64,000 bases of DNA from Hanleya hanleyi (lineage: Eukaryota; Mollusca; Polyplacophora; Lepidopleurida; Hanleyidae), in NCBI GenBank assembly GCA_036873755.1, contig JAVTVY010020413.1, forward strand, positions 1 to 64,000, in the 5' to 3' direction. The notes under the pieces are model-generated. The model was not told the origin of the DNA and did no database searches. It saw nothing but the letters and a program-made list of their open reading frames with translations. Position numbers and translations under genes: made by a program. Positions 1-12,779 of this stretch are shown here, piece after piece. Every line of letters starts with the position of its first letter. The stretch's first letter is position 1.

Positions 1-2454
1 AGAGCATGAATACAAAGTGGTACTATCCAGAGGTTGACTCAGCCTTTATTTAGAACACTTAACATATACAGAAGAAAATAGTTTAGGGCAGACTTACATG
101 TTTGCCATGTTGGCAAGAAATTCTAATTTTCTGGGCTTCCATTCTTGCAGAAATTGTATACAGGGTATGTTATTTAGGGCTAACACACAAACATTCTCTC
201 CACTAGACCCTCTATACCATTCAGAAAATAAGACACATGCATGACCTGGGTCAATGGCTTGATTTACTTAGCTGATAGGGTTAATTGATAGGGTCAAAGT
301 ATGAGTCATTATGTTTAGACAGCAGTAAGCTATATAACAAGTCTGCATACAACCATTGTAAGAATTTATAACCTTCCAAACTTAACTATAGGGGTGTACT
401 GGCAAGTGGAGATACCGGTACATGTAAATAATATGCCATATGAGGATTTTACATTGTATCTCAATATTCATCTTTTGTCATTTACTGCTGAAGGATATGC
501 TTTCTATAATCAAAAGTAAAAATATTTTACAAATATTGGTAACATGCGGAGAAGACATTATTTATCATTTCACCAGGTTGGTTTCATAATAAATGTCTGT
601 CCCATCAGTCACAATTTATTTTTTTTAAATATTTATATGTGTACAATTACACTATATGCACTATGAATCTTTAGTGAGAGAAATATGTAAGACTATAAAT
701 TGTATGGCTTTTCGCCATGGAACTGAACATCAAAGAGTTAGTGGAATTATTCCAACAGCCTATTTTACATTTAAATAACCCCGTTTCAGTGCCTAAGGCT
801 CTAGTTTATATTTGAAGCCAGACTAGCGATATTTAACATCAGTTTAATGGATAAATATTAATGAATACCCGGTACCAATAACATAGTTTCCTTAATTCTT
901 TGGAAACAGGAAATGTTAATTAACACATCGCTTGAGAATCTGCCCGAGTGAGATGTTATACCAAAAATATTCGTTATAAAAGTGGAGAATTTCTTTCGTA
1001 CGTCTCATAACTTGGCGACGGAATTCTGAAAGCAATCTACACAAGATACAACGCCGTCTAACAGCGCAATTTTCACGTGTTTCCAAAGTAACTTGGAATA
1101 AAACTGTAAGTTGTAGTTTTTATTTATCATGCTTACCATCTGTCTTGAAATCGAAACAGTTTATTGAAACATTTTACAAGAAAAAAAAAAAGAATTATAA
1201 CCTCTAGTCTGCATACAAACGATTGCTATTAAGGAATAGTACACCAGTTAAGCTTACAAAGATCATTACTTCCATTAACTGATGATATGACGTACCTATA
1301 AATACATACAATGCGATTAATTGTATCATTCTTTTTATACATTTTAATAAAATTACAATTTTCAACTCCTCCACAGACAACCAGGATAATGGACCTACAC
1401 ATGGAACAGCTGCGGAGACGCTGTCGCTTGTGTGCAGGAACCGACCTATTTACCAATATAACCTGGCCGATAAACTGACGGACGAAATTGTACATGGTCG
1501 CTTCTTCTTCTCTTCTATTTATATCTCCCTCCGCTCTCTCCTTGTTATTTATTTATTAGTTATCTATTTCAAAATATAGCGCTTGTAAACATCTTGAATG
1601 AACTAAGAAAGTACCGTGAAATGAAAGTTGATGAGCTTCGAAACCCGTATGAGAAGGGGCCCTTAAACTACAATATTGATCAAACTTCAATCCATCTTAC
1701 AGATATACAAGTCTTGGAATATGAATTACTTATCTGAAATTTGTTTCAGTTATCATGATTATTGCACACAATCTTCTTGGTATACATGACAAAGAGATTA
1801 TTATAAGGTTTTGTTTTTATATTGCATTATATCCCATGATATGCATTTTTAAGCGGAGAATCAGTCGTCAAATAAACAACATTTTTACGGACAAGTATTT
1901 CTTGCAAAAATCATTAACCGGGCATGTGTACGCTCCGTTACAAAATCTGGTTTTCTACTCCTGGACCTTCTCATGTTGATAAATATAATAAATAATTCAA
2001 GTGATCTAAGTCTCTTCAAAACTTCAAAAACTTCTTTTACACAAACTACGCCCGATGGTGATCAACGCAGCGGGAGGATAATTGGCAATAGCCACTTCGA
2101 ATACACAACGCTTAATAGGTCGACAGCAAGTCCATGTGCGTGAAATCGACTACCCCCGAATCAACGCCGGACATGGCCGAGCCAGCTATAATCCCTCAGA
2201 TTAATCCGCTATACCCTACTGTGTCGGTATCGTATATTGAACATTTTCATCACCCCAATCTGCGTCTCCTCCCGATTTATACCTCCATGTTCAGACAAAA
2301 TAATTACCAAGAATGTAGCAAAATTTGTATTTGACTGCTTCAGTACTACAGATAATTGAATACTCCATAACATTACCATTGTGTAAAGCTGTTTAACATA
2401 TCTTTATATATCCGTGCCAATAAGCAAGCAAAATAAGAGTATCCGCCATCAAGT
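1..2454. other. AT-rich stretch, no gene recognised
   Basis: Only short open frames (60-90 codons) without recognisable domains, splice-flanked structure or composition shift are present. A run of A residues lies near 1181-1191. I see nothing I can name here. Confidence 0.5.
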
Positions 2455-2635
2455 TTTTAATGAGGTATTTTAGTATGTGTACCCTATCTATTATTTTACT
2501 GTGTATATTATGTTATGTCTGTATATTTTGTATGTATATATGTGTGTACATGTATGTATCTATGCATTTTAGCCCTTTTCTGGGGCACAATTCATGCAAT
2601 AAACTATCTATCTATCTATCTATCTATCTATAGCA
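2455..2635 (+). repeat. LINE or SINE 3' end with TCTA-repeat tail
   Basis: An AT-rich stretch ends in a polyadenylation-like AATAAA context (GCAATAAACTATC) followed by about seven TCTA units (2608-2632). The last 80 bp and the tail closely parallel the 3' end of the LINE at 6400-6540, which finishes with AGTAAATAAAG then TCTA repeats. Microsatellite 3' tails are typical of CR1/L2-group and RTE-group retrotransposons. No reverse transcriptase frame is attached, so this is a heavily 5'-truncated LINE or a SINE sharing its tail. Confidence 0.55.
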
Positions 2636-2640
2636 ATGCA

Positions 2641-3927
2641 TTAATCATTAATGATGCAAGTTAACATGGGTGTATCGTTGTTTGGAACATCCGTCCAGGA
2701 GGGACATAGGCCTTTTACATGCTGTTTGAAGCAGAAATATCATTTACATTATATTTTAGCTTGCACTAGCAGGAAATTTGTATATTTAGTGCGTAAAGTC
2801 ACAGCCTACTCTTGGAGGTAACGATGACATCCGAAGGGGATGGGACGGGGAGGAAAATCTCCGACACATCCCCTACCAGGTTTAAACCTGGCCGTGTCAT
2901 ACTCATGTGGGATTTCCGACTCCAGGTTGCAATGTCCAGAACGTTTAATAGTGTAAAAACAGTCTATGGCATCAGTGCAACAATGCTGTTTTAGCAATTA
3001 TATCTGCCAGAACACTAGATACACATCATAATTACACCAAAATATAAACAGAAGTTAACCCACAGACGTGTGAGTAGGAAATAATTTCGCGTCTTGGCAA
3101 CATCAACACGTATACGCTTGCTTTCGTCCATACTACAAGAATACCCTAGTTATGTATTCTAATTTACAGTATATACCAGATGAGAATCTGGATATGTTCG
3201 ATCCCATCTCAATGGGTGATCCGGGGGAAGGAAGCGTCGGTTCCCAATGAATAGCGTTGTTTTGGAGATTGAGCTCCAAATACCTGAAGTGGAAAGAAAG
3301 TCAGCAAATTGTACTATATTTTAACAAATATACTTTATTCCATTCCTACAAACCAATCAACCAATCAACCGATAAACATCTCACGAGCGGGCAGTCCAAC
3401 AATATGCCCTAGTTCACTGTTCTTCTCTGACAGCCCGCTAACTTTAGTTTGATACAGTCAACTCATAATATTGTATTAGATACGGTGACGTCACTGGGAT
3501 ATTTTTCTCCCACAGGAAGGTCTGTCGTACTACTGGATGGTGAAAACTTACACGGAGAAGTCAAAGGAAGTGCATGGGTTCATTATACGCACGTATATAC
3601 ACGTGATTTGGTTTGGTTGTACAAACACTATTGCTCACGGTATCCAGACAGCCCTGTTTACCTTTCCGATGACTGAGAAAATTTACCCATAATCCGCAAA
3701 GATCAACATTGAACGGAATTTGAACTATCGACATATGTCGATACTCTGCATGTGTGAACGATATGTAAACAATTATGGTCCTATTTAAACATATAAACAG
3801 CTGTCGGACATACCGGGTTTCTTCCCGTCCAAAGGTAGATCTCAGACTAATATAAACCAGATGACGGTATTTCCATGTACCGTGTGTGTATGTCTTTTAG
3901 GGCATACTTGAAATATTCGTATGGTTG
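2641..3927. other. Unassigned region
   Basis: No domain, transposon end or RNA gene recognised. The longest open frame (3449-3676, 75 codons) has no family resemblance I know. A short CCAATCAA repeat lies at 3353-3370. Confidence 0.45.
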
Positions 3928-4130
3928 GCCATCCCTGCCAGAATTCGTCATTTAGAGGCTGCCTCTAAATAATATATATCATGGTATAAAATGCCAAGCC
4001 TGCCATAATTCGTATTTAGAGGCTGCCTGTAATTATTTTGTACCCTGGTATAAAATGCCAGGCCTGCCATAATTCGTATTTAGAGGATGCATGTAATTAT
4101 TTTGTACCATGGTATATGAGATTCATCTAT
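3928..4130 (+). repeat. Tandem repeat, about 65-bp unit, three copies
   Basis: Three consecutive copies carry the shared landmarks CCTGCCA, AATTCGT, TTTAGAGG, TGCCTGTAATTATTT and ATGGTATAAAATGCCA. The second and third units are almost identical; the first is diverged and carries extra AT. It lies immediately upstream of the truncated LINE. Confidence 0.75.
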
Positions 4131-4469
4131 CACTGTGTGATCTCTGCTAACTTGCATGCATATCATATGTTATTATTCAATGGTGCAAAATATAGACAAA
4201 AAATTATACTATAACCCAGACATGCATTATCACTAAATAGTTAATTAACGCGAACACGTTATGCAAGAGTTATTGACTTATACTATTGTTTAATCACGCC
4301 AAATCATAGAAAACAATAATAATAACAATAATCATCCTTGGTACACATTCTTACGAGTTCAAAGTACAATAATGTACAGAGAGGGGGAATTGTCCTAAGA
4401 GAGGAAATGTCCTCAGGGGAAAATGTCTGAAGGGGAAATGCCCGCGCACCAAGCTGGTGATATGTATAT
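4131..4469. other. Unassigned flank of LINE
   Basis: AT-rich DNA with a short AAT-repeat near 4312-4332 and a purine-rich patch (4378-4440). No gene seen. It probably includes the 5' truncation point of the LINE near 4470. Confidence 0.4.
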
Positions 4470-6281
4470 TACAGAACATTAATTGAAAGTAAACAAAAGG
4501 ATAGTAAAGCATTATGGGATTATTTGAGTCAGTTGGCGCCTAAAGCCAAAACAGCCTATCCTACAGAAATAGAGGATACTGGAGTAAAACTTAGAGATTA
4601 TGCAGACATTTGAAATAGTTTTAATAACTTTTTTGTTGAGATAGTTAACAAATGTATCCCTTTATCTATATCAAATACGCAAAGCGAAACAAATAAGTTA
4701 TCTGATTTTGTTAAATCGAAGTTAAATTCCAGCGATGGATTTGAGATTCCGGAACTTACCACTTCCGAAGTTACCAGCCTCCCCACCAATAAGGCAACTG
4801 GTTTGGATGGCGTAAGTGCTAAACTTTTGAAGATTTCCTCTTCTGTGATAACACCATCACTGACATGGATTTATAACCTGACTATTAAATCTGGAATTTT
4901 TCCAGATTTATGGAAAAATGCTAAAGTCACACCAATTTATAAATCTGGATCCCTCTTAGATCGGGGAAATTATCGACCAGTGTCTGTGCTGTCATCACTA
5001 AGCAAAATCATAGAAAGCCATATACACAGACATCTTTATGATTACATGATGACCAGAGATCTACTTTATACCACACAGTCGGGATTCAGACTTAATCACA
5101 GCTGCGAAACTTCCTTGCTCCGATTAACAGATATGTGGTATACAGCCATGGACAATGGCTTTCTAAACGGAGTAATCTTTCTAGACCTACGCAAAGCCTT
5201 CGATTTGGTTAACCATGAGATTTTATTGAAGAAACTTTCTGTTTATCAGTGTGGGGAAAGTGCGATGAAATTGTTTACTGACTATCTTAGTGATCGCAAG
5301 CAGAGTGTTCTGTTTAAGGGCACAAAATCTGATCCACTGTTAGTTAAATCAGGGGTTCCTCAAGGCTCCATTCTCGGCCCACTGTTTTTTCTCATATATA
5401 TGAACGATTTGCCATTGGTTGTGGAAAACGGTGACATTGATATGTATGCGGATGACTCCACCGTTAGTACATCCGGCAAAACGTTGCCAGAAGTGGAGCA
5501 TAAACTTCAAAACGACCTGGACAATGTAAATAGTTGGTGTGTTCAAAATAAGATGGCTCTTAATGGTCCAAAAACAAAAGCTATGTTGATAACAACACAC
5601 CAAAAAAGAGTACAAATGACAAATACTGAATTAAGTCTAGACTTTAATGGGGAAAACTTAGAGAATGTGTCCAGTGTAAAAGTGTTAGGTGTAATTACTG
5701 ATAAGAATTTAACCTGGCAAGAACATGTTAGTTATGTACACGGTAAAGTCAGTAGAAATGTCGCTCTATTGCGACGGATAAAAACTTATCTTCCCCGTAC
5801 AGTACGTATCACTTTTTATAATAATTTTGTATTGCCATATATTAATTACTGCAGTACAGTTTGGGGGAACGGTTGTGATTTGTCTCATATACACAAACTC
5901 CAAAAGCGTGCGGTTCGACAAATATACGATCTCTCCTTTAGGGAGAGTACGCAAACACATTTTCATGATTCTAAATGTCTGACTGCACCAACTATGGTTA
6001 AATATCGAACAGCAGTTATGGTATATAAGACACTGAACAATCTGACCCCTCAATACTTAACGGAACTGTTTAAATATGTAGACCAAGTTCACACGCGAAG
6101 GACAAGGAGTTCTGCAAATCGACTATTGTATGTACCAAAACACAGGTTGAGTCTTAAAAAACAGTCTTTTTCGCATAGTGGCGCCATTACATGGAATAGT
6201 CTCCCGGAACATGTGAGAGTGTGTAATTCTCTAGGTTCTTTTAAGAAAGCCGCATTTGACCATTTCTCAAACACTATGTAG
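4470..6281 (+). pseudogene. 5'-truncated CR1/L2-group LINE ORF2 (reverse transcriptase)
   Basis: This encodes the reverse transcriptase half of a non-LTR retrotransposon. The main open frame runs 4803-6281 (492 codons). The same frame extends upstream to about 4470 but contains one TGA at about 4609, where LINE-typical sequence (LIESKQKDSKALWDYL) is still readable. RT landmarks are in order: PIYKSG and NYRPVSVLSSLSKIIE, then TQSGFRLNHSCETSL, motif A FLDLRKAFDLVNH, motif B SGVPQGSILGPLFFLIYMND, and the catalytic MYADDS. The C-terminus carries the ITWNSLPEHVR signature common in CR1/L2/Rex-type elements. The endonuclease and ORF1 are missing. A 3' untranslated region and a TCTA tail follow. Because the RT frame is almost uninterrupted, this is a young copy. 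Clade assignment within the CR1/L2/jockey group is from memory of motifs. Confidence 0.9.
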
Positions 6282-6540
6282 GCCTAGCTATAATCAATGG
6301 TCATACGTATATGCAGTATCATTGAAATGTTTGTTTTACGAATGGTTTTATGTATATTTATAGTTTTATCTGTTACCTATATGTACATTTCAACTATATT
6401 TTATATTTTAAAGTATAGATGGATTCTTAACAATGTATATAGTTATTAACCCCAGAGGGCCATGGGGAAGATTAGCCATGCTAACCATGTTTTACCCTCA
6501 GTAAATAAAGTTTATCTATCTATCTATCTATCTATCTATA
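6282..6540 (+). mobile_element. LINE 3' UTR and TCTA microsatellite tail
   Basis: The sequence after the RT stop codon ends in CAGTAAATAAAGTT followed by TCTATC repeats (6510-6540). This is the 3' terminus of the element above and matches the tail at 2608-2632. Confidence 0.75.
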
Positions 6541-7544
6541 TTTAGTTATAATTGAAGGTAATCCGTGGACAACGTATTTTACCAGATAGCAGCGACATAT
6601 GTATCTGATCTCTTCCCGGGGCCTACAGCCTGTTGCAGTTCAATTTATAACTGGTTTAATTTGGGAGAATATTCAACATGCATCATATTATCACAAAAGG
6701 GACTACTATGTTACACTGATTATAGTTTTGGAAACTTGGGGTTAAAATTACAAATGTGGTCCAGGTTTCATTGATAAAAAATAGATCCTTTGTTGTATGC
6801 ATCGGAGAGAGTGCAAAAATATGAGCCGCAAATTCAAGCCTGGAGTCACGCGTCAAATGCGCCTGCCGCTGCTATCTGGGCACCATTCATTCAGGACTAA
6901 TTTCATTTATCTCGGGAATCCAGGATTGGACTTTTTCAATGTAAGTTTATCAGGGAAGACATCTACTGAGCCGCATGTATGGTATTCATGCAAAAATACA
7001 CGTAACTTTGCCATGAAATACATTCTGGATAATTATCGACACAGGATAATGATAACATGATTAGATTAGATAACTAACCTCACCCTGATATAATAAATTC
7101 ACAATGTATCATTGACTCGATGGGCTAAAATGAGACGAGGCAGCGTAACTGCCCCCAGTCATTCCCCTTCACTCATACCCCATCTCATCACCCCACACCA
7201 ATATGTTGAATTATGTCATTGGGAAGATATACCGCCGTTTATTTGAAAATGCCACGGTATGCAGGTATGCGTTGAATGGAACGTTCCTGTAATATCCCCA
7301 GTATTAATACTTTCGACTCCTCATTAATTATGACATATACACTTATTCCATATCTGCATGTATAACTGGGTGTGTGTTCGCGACATTTATAGACACCAAA
7401 TCTGTTTGAGATATCAATCTACTACGATTCGATTTAGAATAAAAAAAAATTTGAACACTTAGCATAGAATTATGGTAAGTCTTAAGATGAAACTAAGATG
7501 TTTTAAGATGAAATCCAAAATAAAACATTTAAAAGGCTCCATTC
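6541..7544. other. Unassigned region
   Basis: Short open frames only (69 and 87 codons), none resembling known proteins. A poly-A run lies at 7441-7450. No repeat boundaries recognised. Confidence 0.4.
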
Positions 7545-7592
7545 TCGGACGACGGCTGGATTATGAATGACGGACTAGACGCTTATAATTGA
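7545..7592 (+). mobile_element. PLE 3'-end fragment
   Basis: About 48 bp match the extreme 3' end of the Penelope-like copies elsewhere in the window: GGACGACGGCTGGATTATG, GACGGACTAGACGC, TATAATT. Full copies end at GACGCTTGTAATT, so this is a severely 5'-truncated or decayed copy. Confidence 0.7.
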
Positions 7593-7919
7593 ATATAAAG
7601 AAGGGCCATACTGTACTCCACATCAAGTTTTCTCTCGTATTCAAAGTAACTTGAGCTGATCACATCCTAGAACACCTTTACTCGGCAAAACAGATCAGAT
7701 CTACAACTTATCTGGACGTTTGGGCCCTTCATGCTGATTTCCGCTCATATTTGGTGATGAACAGTAGATATGGATAGTTAAACCTCGCTGTCGTCTGCGC
7801 GTTACCGATAATGCCGATAAGGGACACACCCGTCCTGCCTCACGAACATTTATCTCTACCACTGCCTCGAGCCTTCACATCAAAGATCGACCGCCGAGAT
7901 ATAATCGGTGATTTCCTTA
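7593..7919. other. Unassigned region
   Basis: No coding or repeat signal recognised between the PLE fragment and the foldback repeat. Confidence 0.4.
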
Positions 7920-8086
7920 TTTGTCACCACTAGCGGAAACACAAATGGGGCATCTAAACGCTGATTTTTACAATCGTCACCAGTATAATCAGTTTAAGGG
8001 AACGATAACACTGGTGACATTAAGGAAAATCAGCAGTATGGGTTAGTATCAAAACGGAACGCACAATACCGCTAGTGGTGACGTTT
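7920..8086. mobile_element. Palindromic foldback (MITE-like) repeat
   Basis: Inverted repeats close on each other: TTGTCACCACTAGCGG at about 7919-7935 pairs with CCGCTAGTGGTGACG at about 8070-8085. Inside, a second imperfect pair (CGCTGATTTTTACAATCGTC with ATTAAGGAAAATCAGC, plus ACCAGT/ACTGGT) continues the hairpin. No coding capacity. Size and architecture suit a non-autonomous DNA transposon. No target-site duplication was identified. Confidence 0.6.
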
Positions 8087-9365
8087 TCTTGAAATCAACG
8101 ATTGCGTCGAAACAAGATCAGTAGGAAAAGGGACCAAGTTACTGGTGATTTTTTGGCACTTTGTCACCACAGCTTGTTCACAGTGCCACTTACCCGCTGC
8201 TTATTCGCCAATTTGGATCTCCGGCGACCTCGATTCTACAGTTCCAACTATCTATGCTGTGGTTGCCACTTCCTACTTGTCGATTAGACCCAGTCAACTA
8301 ACAGCACTAGCATTCTGCCTTATCTTCTGGTCTCATTGTGCAAGCCACCCATTGTGGTTGTTGATGGAGACGTATCACGCAACATCTCAACAGCTTCTGA
8401 TAATATTTATTTTCAGGCAACAACTGGTCGTATAATCAAGAACATATTATGTTCGTATTTCCTGTAATTTTAGATCGATCGTGCTGCTCTATAATTTCGA
8501 TACATTCCATGCCATACGATACAATATATGTTTTATCCTGTTCGTGCGAGAGAGACATATAGATAAATATATATTCAGATGTTAATAAAGACGTAATTAT
8601 GTGGATGAAAGGACAAGTACCGTACCTATTTATTCTCATAGATAATCTCGCTATCGATGATTTCCTCCTTATTTCTGTCCACGAGCTGTACTAGAAAATG
8701 ATCAGAGAATAAATCGATTCATAAATAGAACTTAACAATGAGAAAGGAATCTCGGATTCTACAATTATCAAACTCGACATATCCGGTTTCAACATCTAAA
8801 TCCATAATTTGTAACCGCTCCAAATAAGGAATAAGATACGGATGGAAATGTTAACTGTCGCAAATCTCCACGCCAAATTATTCAGTCGCGGGCGATGACA
8901 ATCGGCGATACACTACATGTACTGATTGTGTTGTATCTGTTCACTGTGCAGTGAAATTACAAAATACTAGCGTAAAACCCGTTCCACAGACGGAGGGGGG
9001 GAGGGGGGAGCGCAAATATGAGCAAATTGAATGAGGAATGTCGGAATATTTGGGAGGGTGTTTTGTATCAATATATCACTTCCCTTTATCTACGTACTAT
9101 CCACTTCCCTTTTCAATAGTATTGTTCTAATATTATTCATGTAAAACCTCAAAATTGATGTAATTTGCTTCTATCGTAGGACACATTTTACAGAACCTCG
9201 TTCCAGCGCCGTAGCTACTCCTCCAAAACCTTTCTCTCCGTCACCCTTCTCTCATCTGAACTAATCAAAGGCCCTTTTCAAGACGACAGATAGGCTTACA
9301 TATGTTATGCTATTGTTTATTTTATATTTCTGTTGGATGCCCTTATATTTTTTTCTTCTGGCTTG
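8087..9365. other. Mostly unassigned; contains a repeat E copy and a G-rich tract
   Basis: Positions 8270-8385 match 22655-22770 (repeat family E). A G-rich tract lies at 8990-9010. The overlapping small frames at 8102-8435 have no recognisable protein family and coincide with repeat sequence, so I do not call them genes. Confidence 0.4.
8270..8385 (+). repeat. Dispersed repeat family E, copy 1
   Basis: It shares CTTGTCGATTAG, CCAGTTAAC-like, TCTGGYCYYATTGTGC and CATTGTGGTTG blocks in the same order and spacing with 22655-22770. Identity is moderate and the copies are old. Confidence 0.6.
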
Positions 9366-9462
9366 AGTCAATAGCCACGATCCAATAGCCACGATCCAAT
9401 AGCCACGATCCAATAGCCACTATCCAATAGCTACTATCCAATAGCCACGATCCAATAGCTAT
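9366..9462 (+). repeat. 14-bp minisatellite
   Basis: About seven tandem units of CAATAGCCACGATC. Later units carry CACT for CACG and GCTACT variants. The repeat is clean at its start and decays at its end. Confidence 0.9.
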
Positions 9463-9825
9463 CCCGTCTAAGTTTCATTGTCTTACGAGTGAAAATTTGT
9501 CCAGACCCCCGATTTGGCTTTGGGTGCCTTTTTTCTGTTGCTTTTTGTTAGGTCTTTCCAGGGACCGCGCATATTTCTAGCAAATCACTATGGCCTAATA
9601 AAACTATGGTCATTTAATGGTAGCAAATAGATTCGCATAAGTAATAGTAGGTAAATATAGATGTCATGTTCCTGGCCCACAGTGGATATTGTCCCTTTTT
9701 ATTAATTTCTTTTGGTTCTAAGTCATTTTGCTCAACGTCAAAGTTATCTTGATGTAGTTGCACAACCTTCCGACAAAAACCAATAATGCCCCTTTTGAAG
9801 TCTATTTTAACGAAACATTAAAATG
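9463..9825. other. Unassigned region
   Basis: Nothing recognised between the minisatellite and repeat family C. Confidence 0.4.
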
Positions 9826-10240
9826 ATGGAGGAAAACGATGCCGGTGCATTGACAAGAAATCCTATGACCCACAGACAAATATACTGACTGCATATTTCT
9901 AAAAACATCACAATAACCAAAAGTGATGATTTGTATCCCAGTCACGCTTTTATTGTGGCTGTTCGTGTGGACATATTGACATAGTTCAGAGCGATGATGT
10001 AATAGCCCTGTCAAGGCATCTGTTGGAATAGGATGAACTATGTGACCGCCAGATAGTTAAAAACGGCCCAAACGATGGAGTATTTATTGGATGCATCTTC
10101 GTATTCAGACGAAATACCTGCGAGGCCCGACGCCGACCAAGTGCTTCATTCTCTAGCGTGTTTAGTAGGCACAACACTAAAGTTACAATGGTTTGTACAG
10201 AGGGCAAGCCTTCGGGACGAAACGTTCACCCAATATCAGC
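9826..10240 (-). repeat. Dispersed repeat family C, copy 1
   Basis: It matches 47622-48068 over most of its length. Shared landmarks are GATGCCGGTG, TACTGCATAT, GATTTGTAYC, CACGCTTTTATTGT, AGCCCGACGCCGACCAAG, CTTCATTCTC and GGACGAAACG. It carries the structured RNA module in decayed form: the P3 hairpin is present (9942-9966), but most of P2 and the 5' side of P1 are deleted. The strand given is that of the module. The small open frames crossing it look incidental. Confidence 0.75.
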
Positions 10241-10381
10241 CTGACGACGTTTCAGGATATTTCGACAGACACTGTGGCATTACGGACCGGACAAACAAAA
10301 CGGAAGGCTGACTAAAATTATAATAAGCTACATAAAAATATTCAATTGATCAAGATGTTCCATCAGAATGAAACGTCTTTA
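10241..10381. other. Spacer
   Basis: Short AT-rich spacer between family C and a PLE fragment; nothing else seen. Confidence 0.4.
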
Positions 10382-10560
10382 TAATGCAAGCGTCCAGACC
10401 GACATTCAGTATTCAGCCGTCGTCCATTAGAGAATTTCCACGTCCATAATCTAAAGACATAATTTGCATAACATCTTCCAAAAATATCAAATCCGTCTCG
10501 CTGTATTCTTAATCCATATGATTTTCGTGAAAAAGTCGTTATCTGATATAATGATATATT
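10382..10560 (-). mobile_element. PLE 3'-end fragment
   Basis: On the minus strand this matches the last about 180 bp of the PLE copies: GCAAGCGTCCAGACCG, ATTCAGCCGTCGTCCATTAG, CGTCCATAATCTAAAGAC, then CCAAAAATATCAAATCCGT and TATTCTTAATCCATATGAT. An internal stretch is missing. No RT coding remains. Confidence 0.8.
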
Positions 10561-12779
10561 GTAGTCAACATCGGCTGATAACATTAGCAGACCTTGATAA
10601 CACTGGCCGACCGTGACCGTGCGAGCTAGCTCCGTCACTTTCGCTACACACATGAAACATGATGCTCTAAAAAAGAATCACGTAACATTTGTTCATTCAA
10701 TTTTCAGTTTCTCTTTTCACATGCAGCAACTTAAACTTCCATTTTTTTTTTATTATCTGAAAAATGATACGCAGATCTAAAAACTTCTCAGCGATACAGT
10801 AACCACTTGAATGGTGATCATTTCTGAAAACATCTCACCGAGAGCGCGATTCTCACCATGAAAATTTACTCGCTGTTTTCTAATTCATTCTACTCGCAAA
10901 GTTAAATGCTTCATGCCCCGTTCGCCAGGTACAGTACTATGGAAGAGGAGAGGAGGGTATATACTGCAGTAGCCACATACATGTAATTATGTTGGTGAAT
11001 TGAGTAAAACCGAGCTAATTTTTATTTGTTTTTTTTCAACTAGCACAAGTCTTTGATCTTACCAAAACGGTCAATATCAGTTAAAATTAATTGACCGAAT
11101 CACAGGCTATTAGTTATGATACGATAATTAATAAATATAACCTTCGTCAGCTCTTATACTGAAAGGAAACATACGCGACATTGAATGTTTTGGCAACAAA
11201 ATCCCTGTCATTGACTGCATCAATACAAAATTTCTGCCCTACTTTCCTACCTCGATGTCCTCTTTGTAATTGAATTCAAACGTCTAAACATCTCCACTTG
11301 CCTCTCGAGCTATTTTCATTATGTAAAGTCATGTTTCAAAATTACACACCCCTCGGTTGTTTCAACGCCGCTCGCGGAGAAAGGGGAACAGAGGTGTATC
11401 ATTATCGTCAATTCTATGCCATTTCGGTTGTCACTAGAGTGACGAAAAGCCACCCTGACAAACTGCCTAAATCCTTGCAGAAAAAACGGACTTCCGTTCC
11501 CCCTACTATGCGAGTGGCTTTAAAACAAACGAGAGGGTGTTTTTGAAAGTTGAACTACTTAAATTAAAGAGATCTAGAGGCGAATTGTTTTGACGTTTAA
11601 TTAAAGAAACGTCGTTGTAGAAAATTAGCGAAGAAAAACGTTTTGGGGCAATCTGGACGGGGGTTTGAAGTAAAAATATTCCTTGTCGCGGGTGTTTCTT
11701 TTCAGCATAAAATTTGCGGGAGGGTATATTATTAAATATCGTATCATAATTAATAACTGACCAGTCTCAAGCTCATGTGGCCCGGAGACGTCAGCAGAGA
11801 TTTCATACTGTGATATTGTTCTCATTTGAGAATGTTCCTAATACTGAACTAGAAATCATGATGTCTCTAAATTTAGTTGATTCCTTATCCGTTTATCCGA
11901 ATACATTTCCTAGTCATTTTTATATGTATATTTTCGGTTTAGATTGGATATATTACATTCTCACAAGTACAAGTTCTCACAACTTTTTTTAAATTTTTTA
12001 TTATTATTATTCATATAATAAAATAATAATATAAATAAACATACTTTGTACATGCTCATCGAATACATCCCCACATTTCAAGTCAAACACTACACTAACG
12101 TTGCGTCATTTACCTGACTCAATGAATAGAGTAAATTGTTCAAACCGAGAGACCCGCGTGATGTCATATAGTCAATCAAGATAGGAGCTTGTCAACACCG
12201 TGCAGCGAGGATTTTCTTTGATGTTTACCTGTATGATTTCCAAATATGGCAAGTGGCTACTGTATTGATGTTAATTTCTTTCGAATAGCCAATCAAATTT
12301 GAAATATAAAGAGGTCATACATTTCACTTCTCCTGATATGGACCACGGAATATTTATAGAGCTATGACACCACCGAATCCGTATTCTGATCAGATGTGTT
12401 ATGTTCAGCCAAGGCAACACGTGTAGCGTTCGACTTGGATATGCGAAGATGACTCTAATATAACATCTCTCGTAAGTCGGTTTTCCACTATGTTTAAAAT
12501 CTCGACACACATGCTTTCCCACATACTAAACCAACATATATAATTGCCACTAAAAACATAAACACTGTGGACACCATTAACTGTTGCTTTGAAAACTTTT
12601 TACTTGATTGAAGTGCAATATGTTTTGAAGAAGTTTTCAAAGAGCGCCCATTTCTGTTTGAATTTTTCTATTTTCCCGCTTGTTACGGCAGTATATTATT
12701 CTGTTCAGTAGTTCTGGTACAATATATTTTGAACGGCTTTTAAATTAAGCTTTGAGTTTCCAAACTTTCACGAGTAGAT
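10561..12779. other. Unassigned AT-rich region
   Basis: No gene, transposon end or RNA recognised. There are A/T homopolymer runs near 10742 and 11986-12030. The longest frames (82 and 83 codons) lack family resemblance. Confidence 0.4.

Noticed and set aside
4598..4789. Minus-strand ORF over the LINE
   Set aside because: It is the antisense shadow of the LINE ORF2 frame, as are the minus frames at 5349-6274.
8102..8435. Overlapping plus-strand ORFs as a small gene
   Set aside because: They coincide with repeat family E and the edge of a foldback repeat; the frames are not conserved in the second family E copy.
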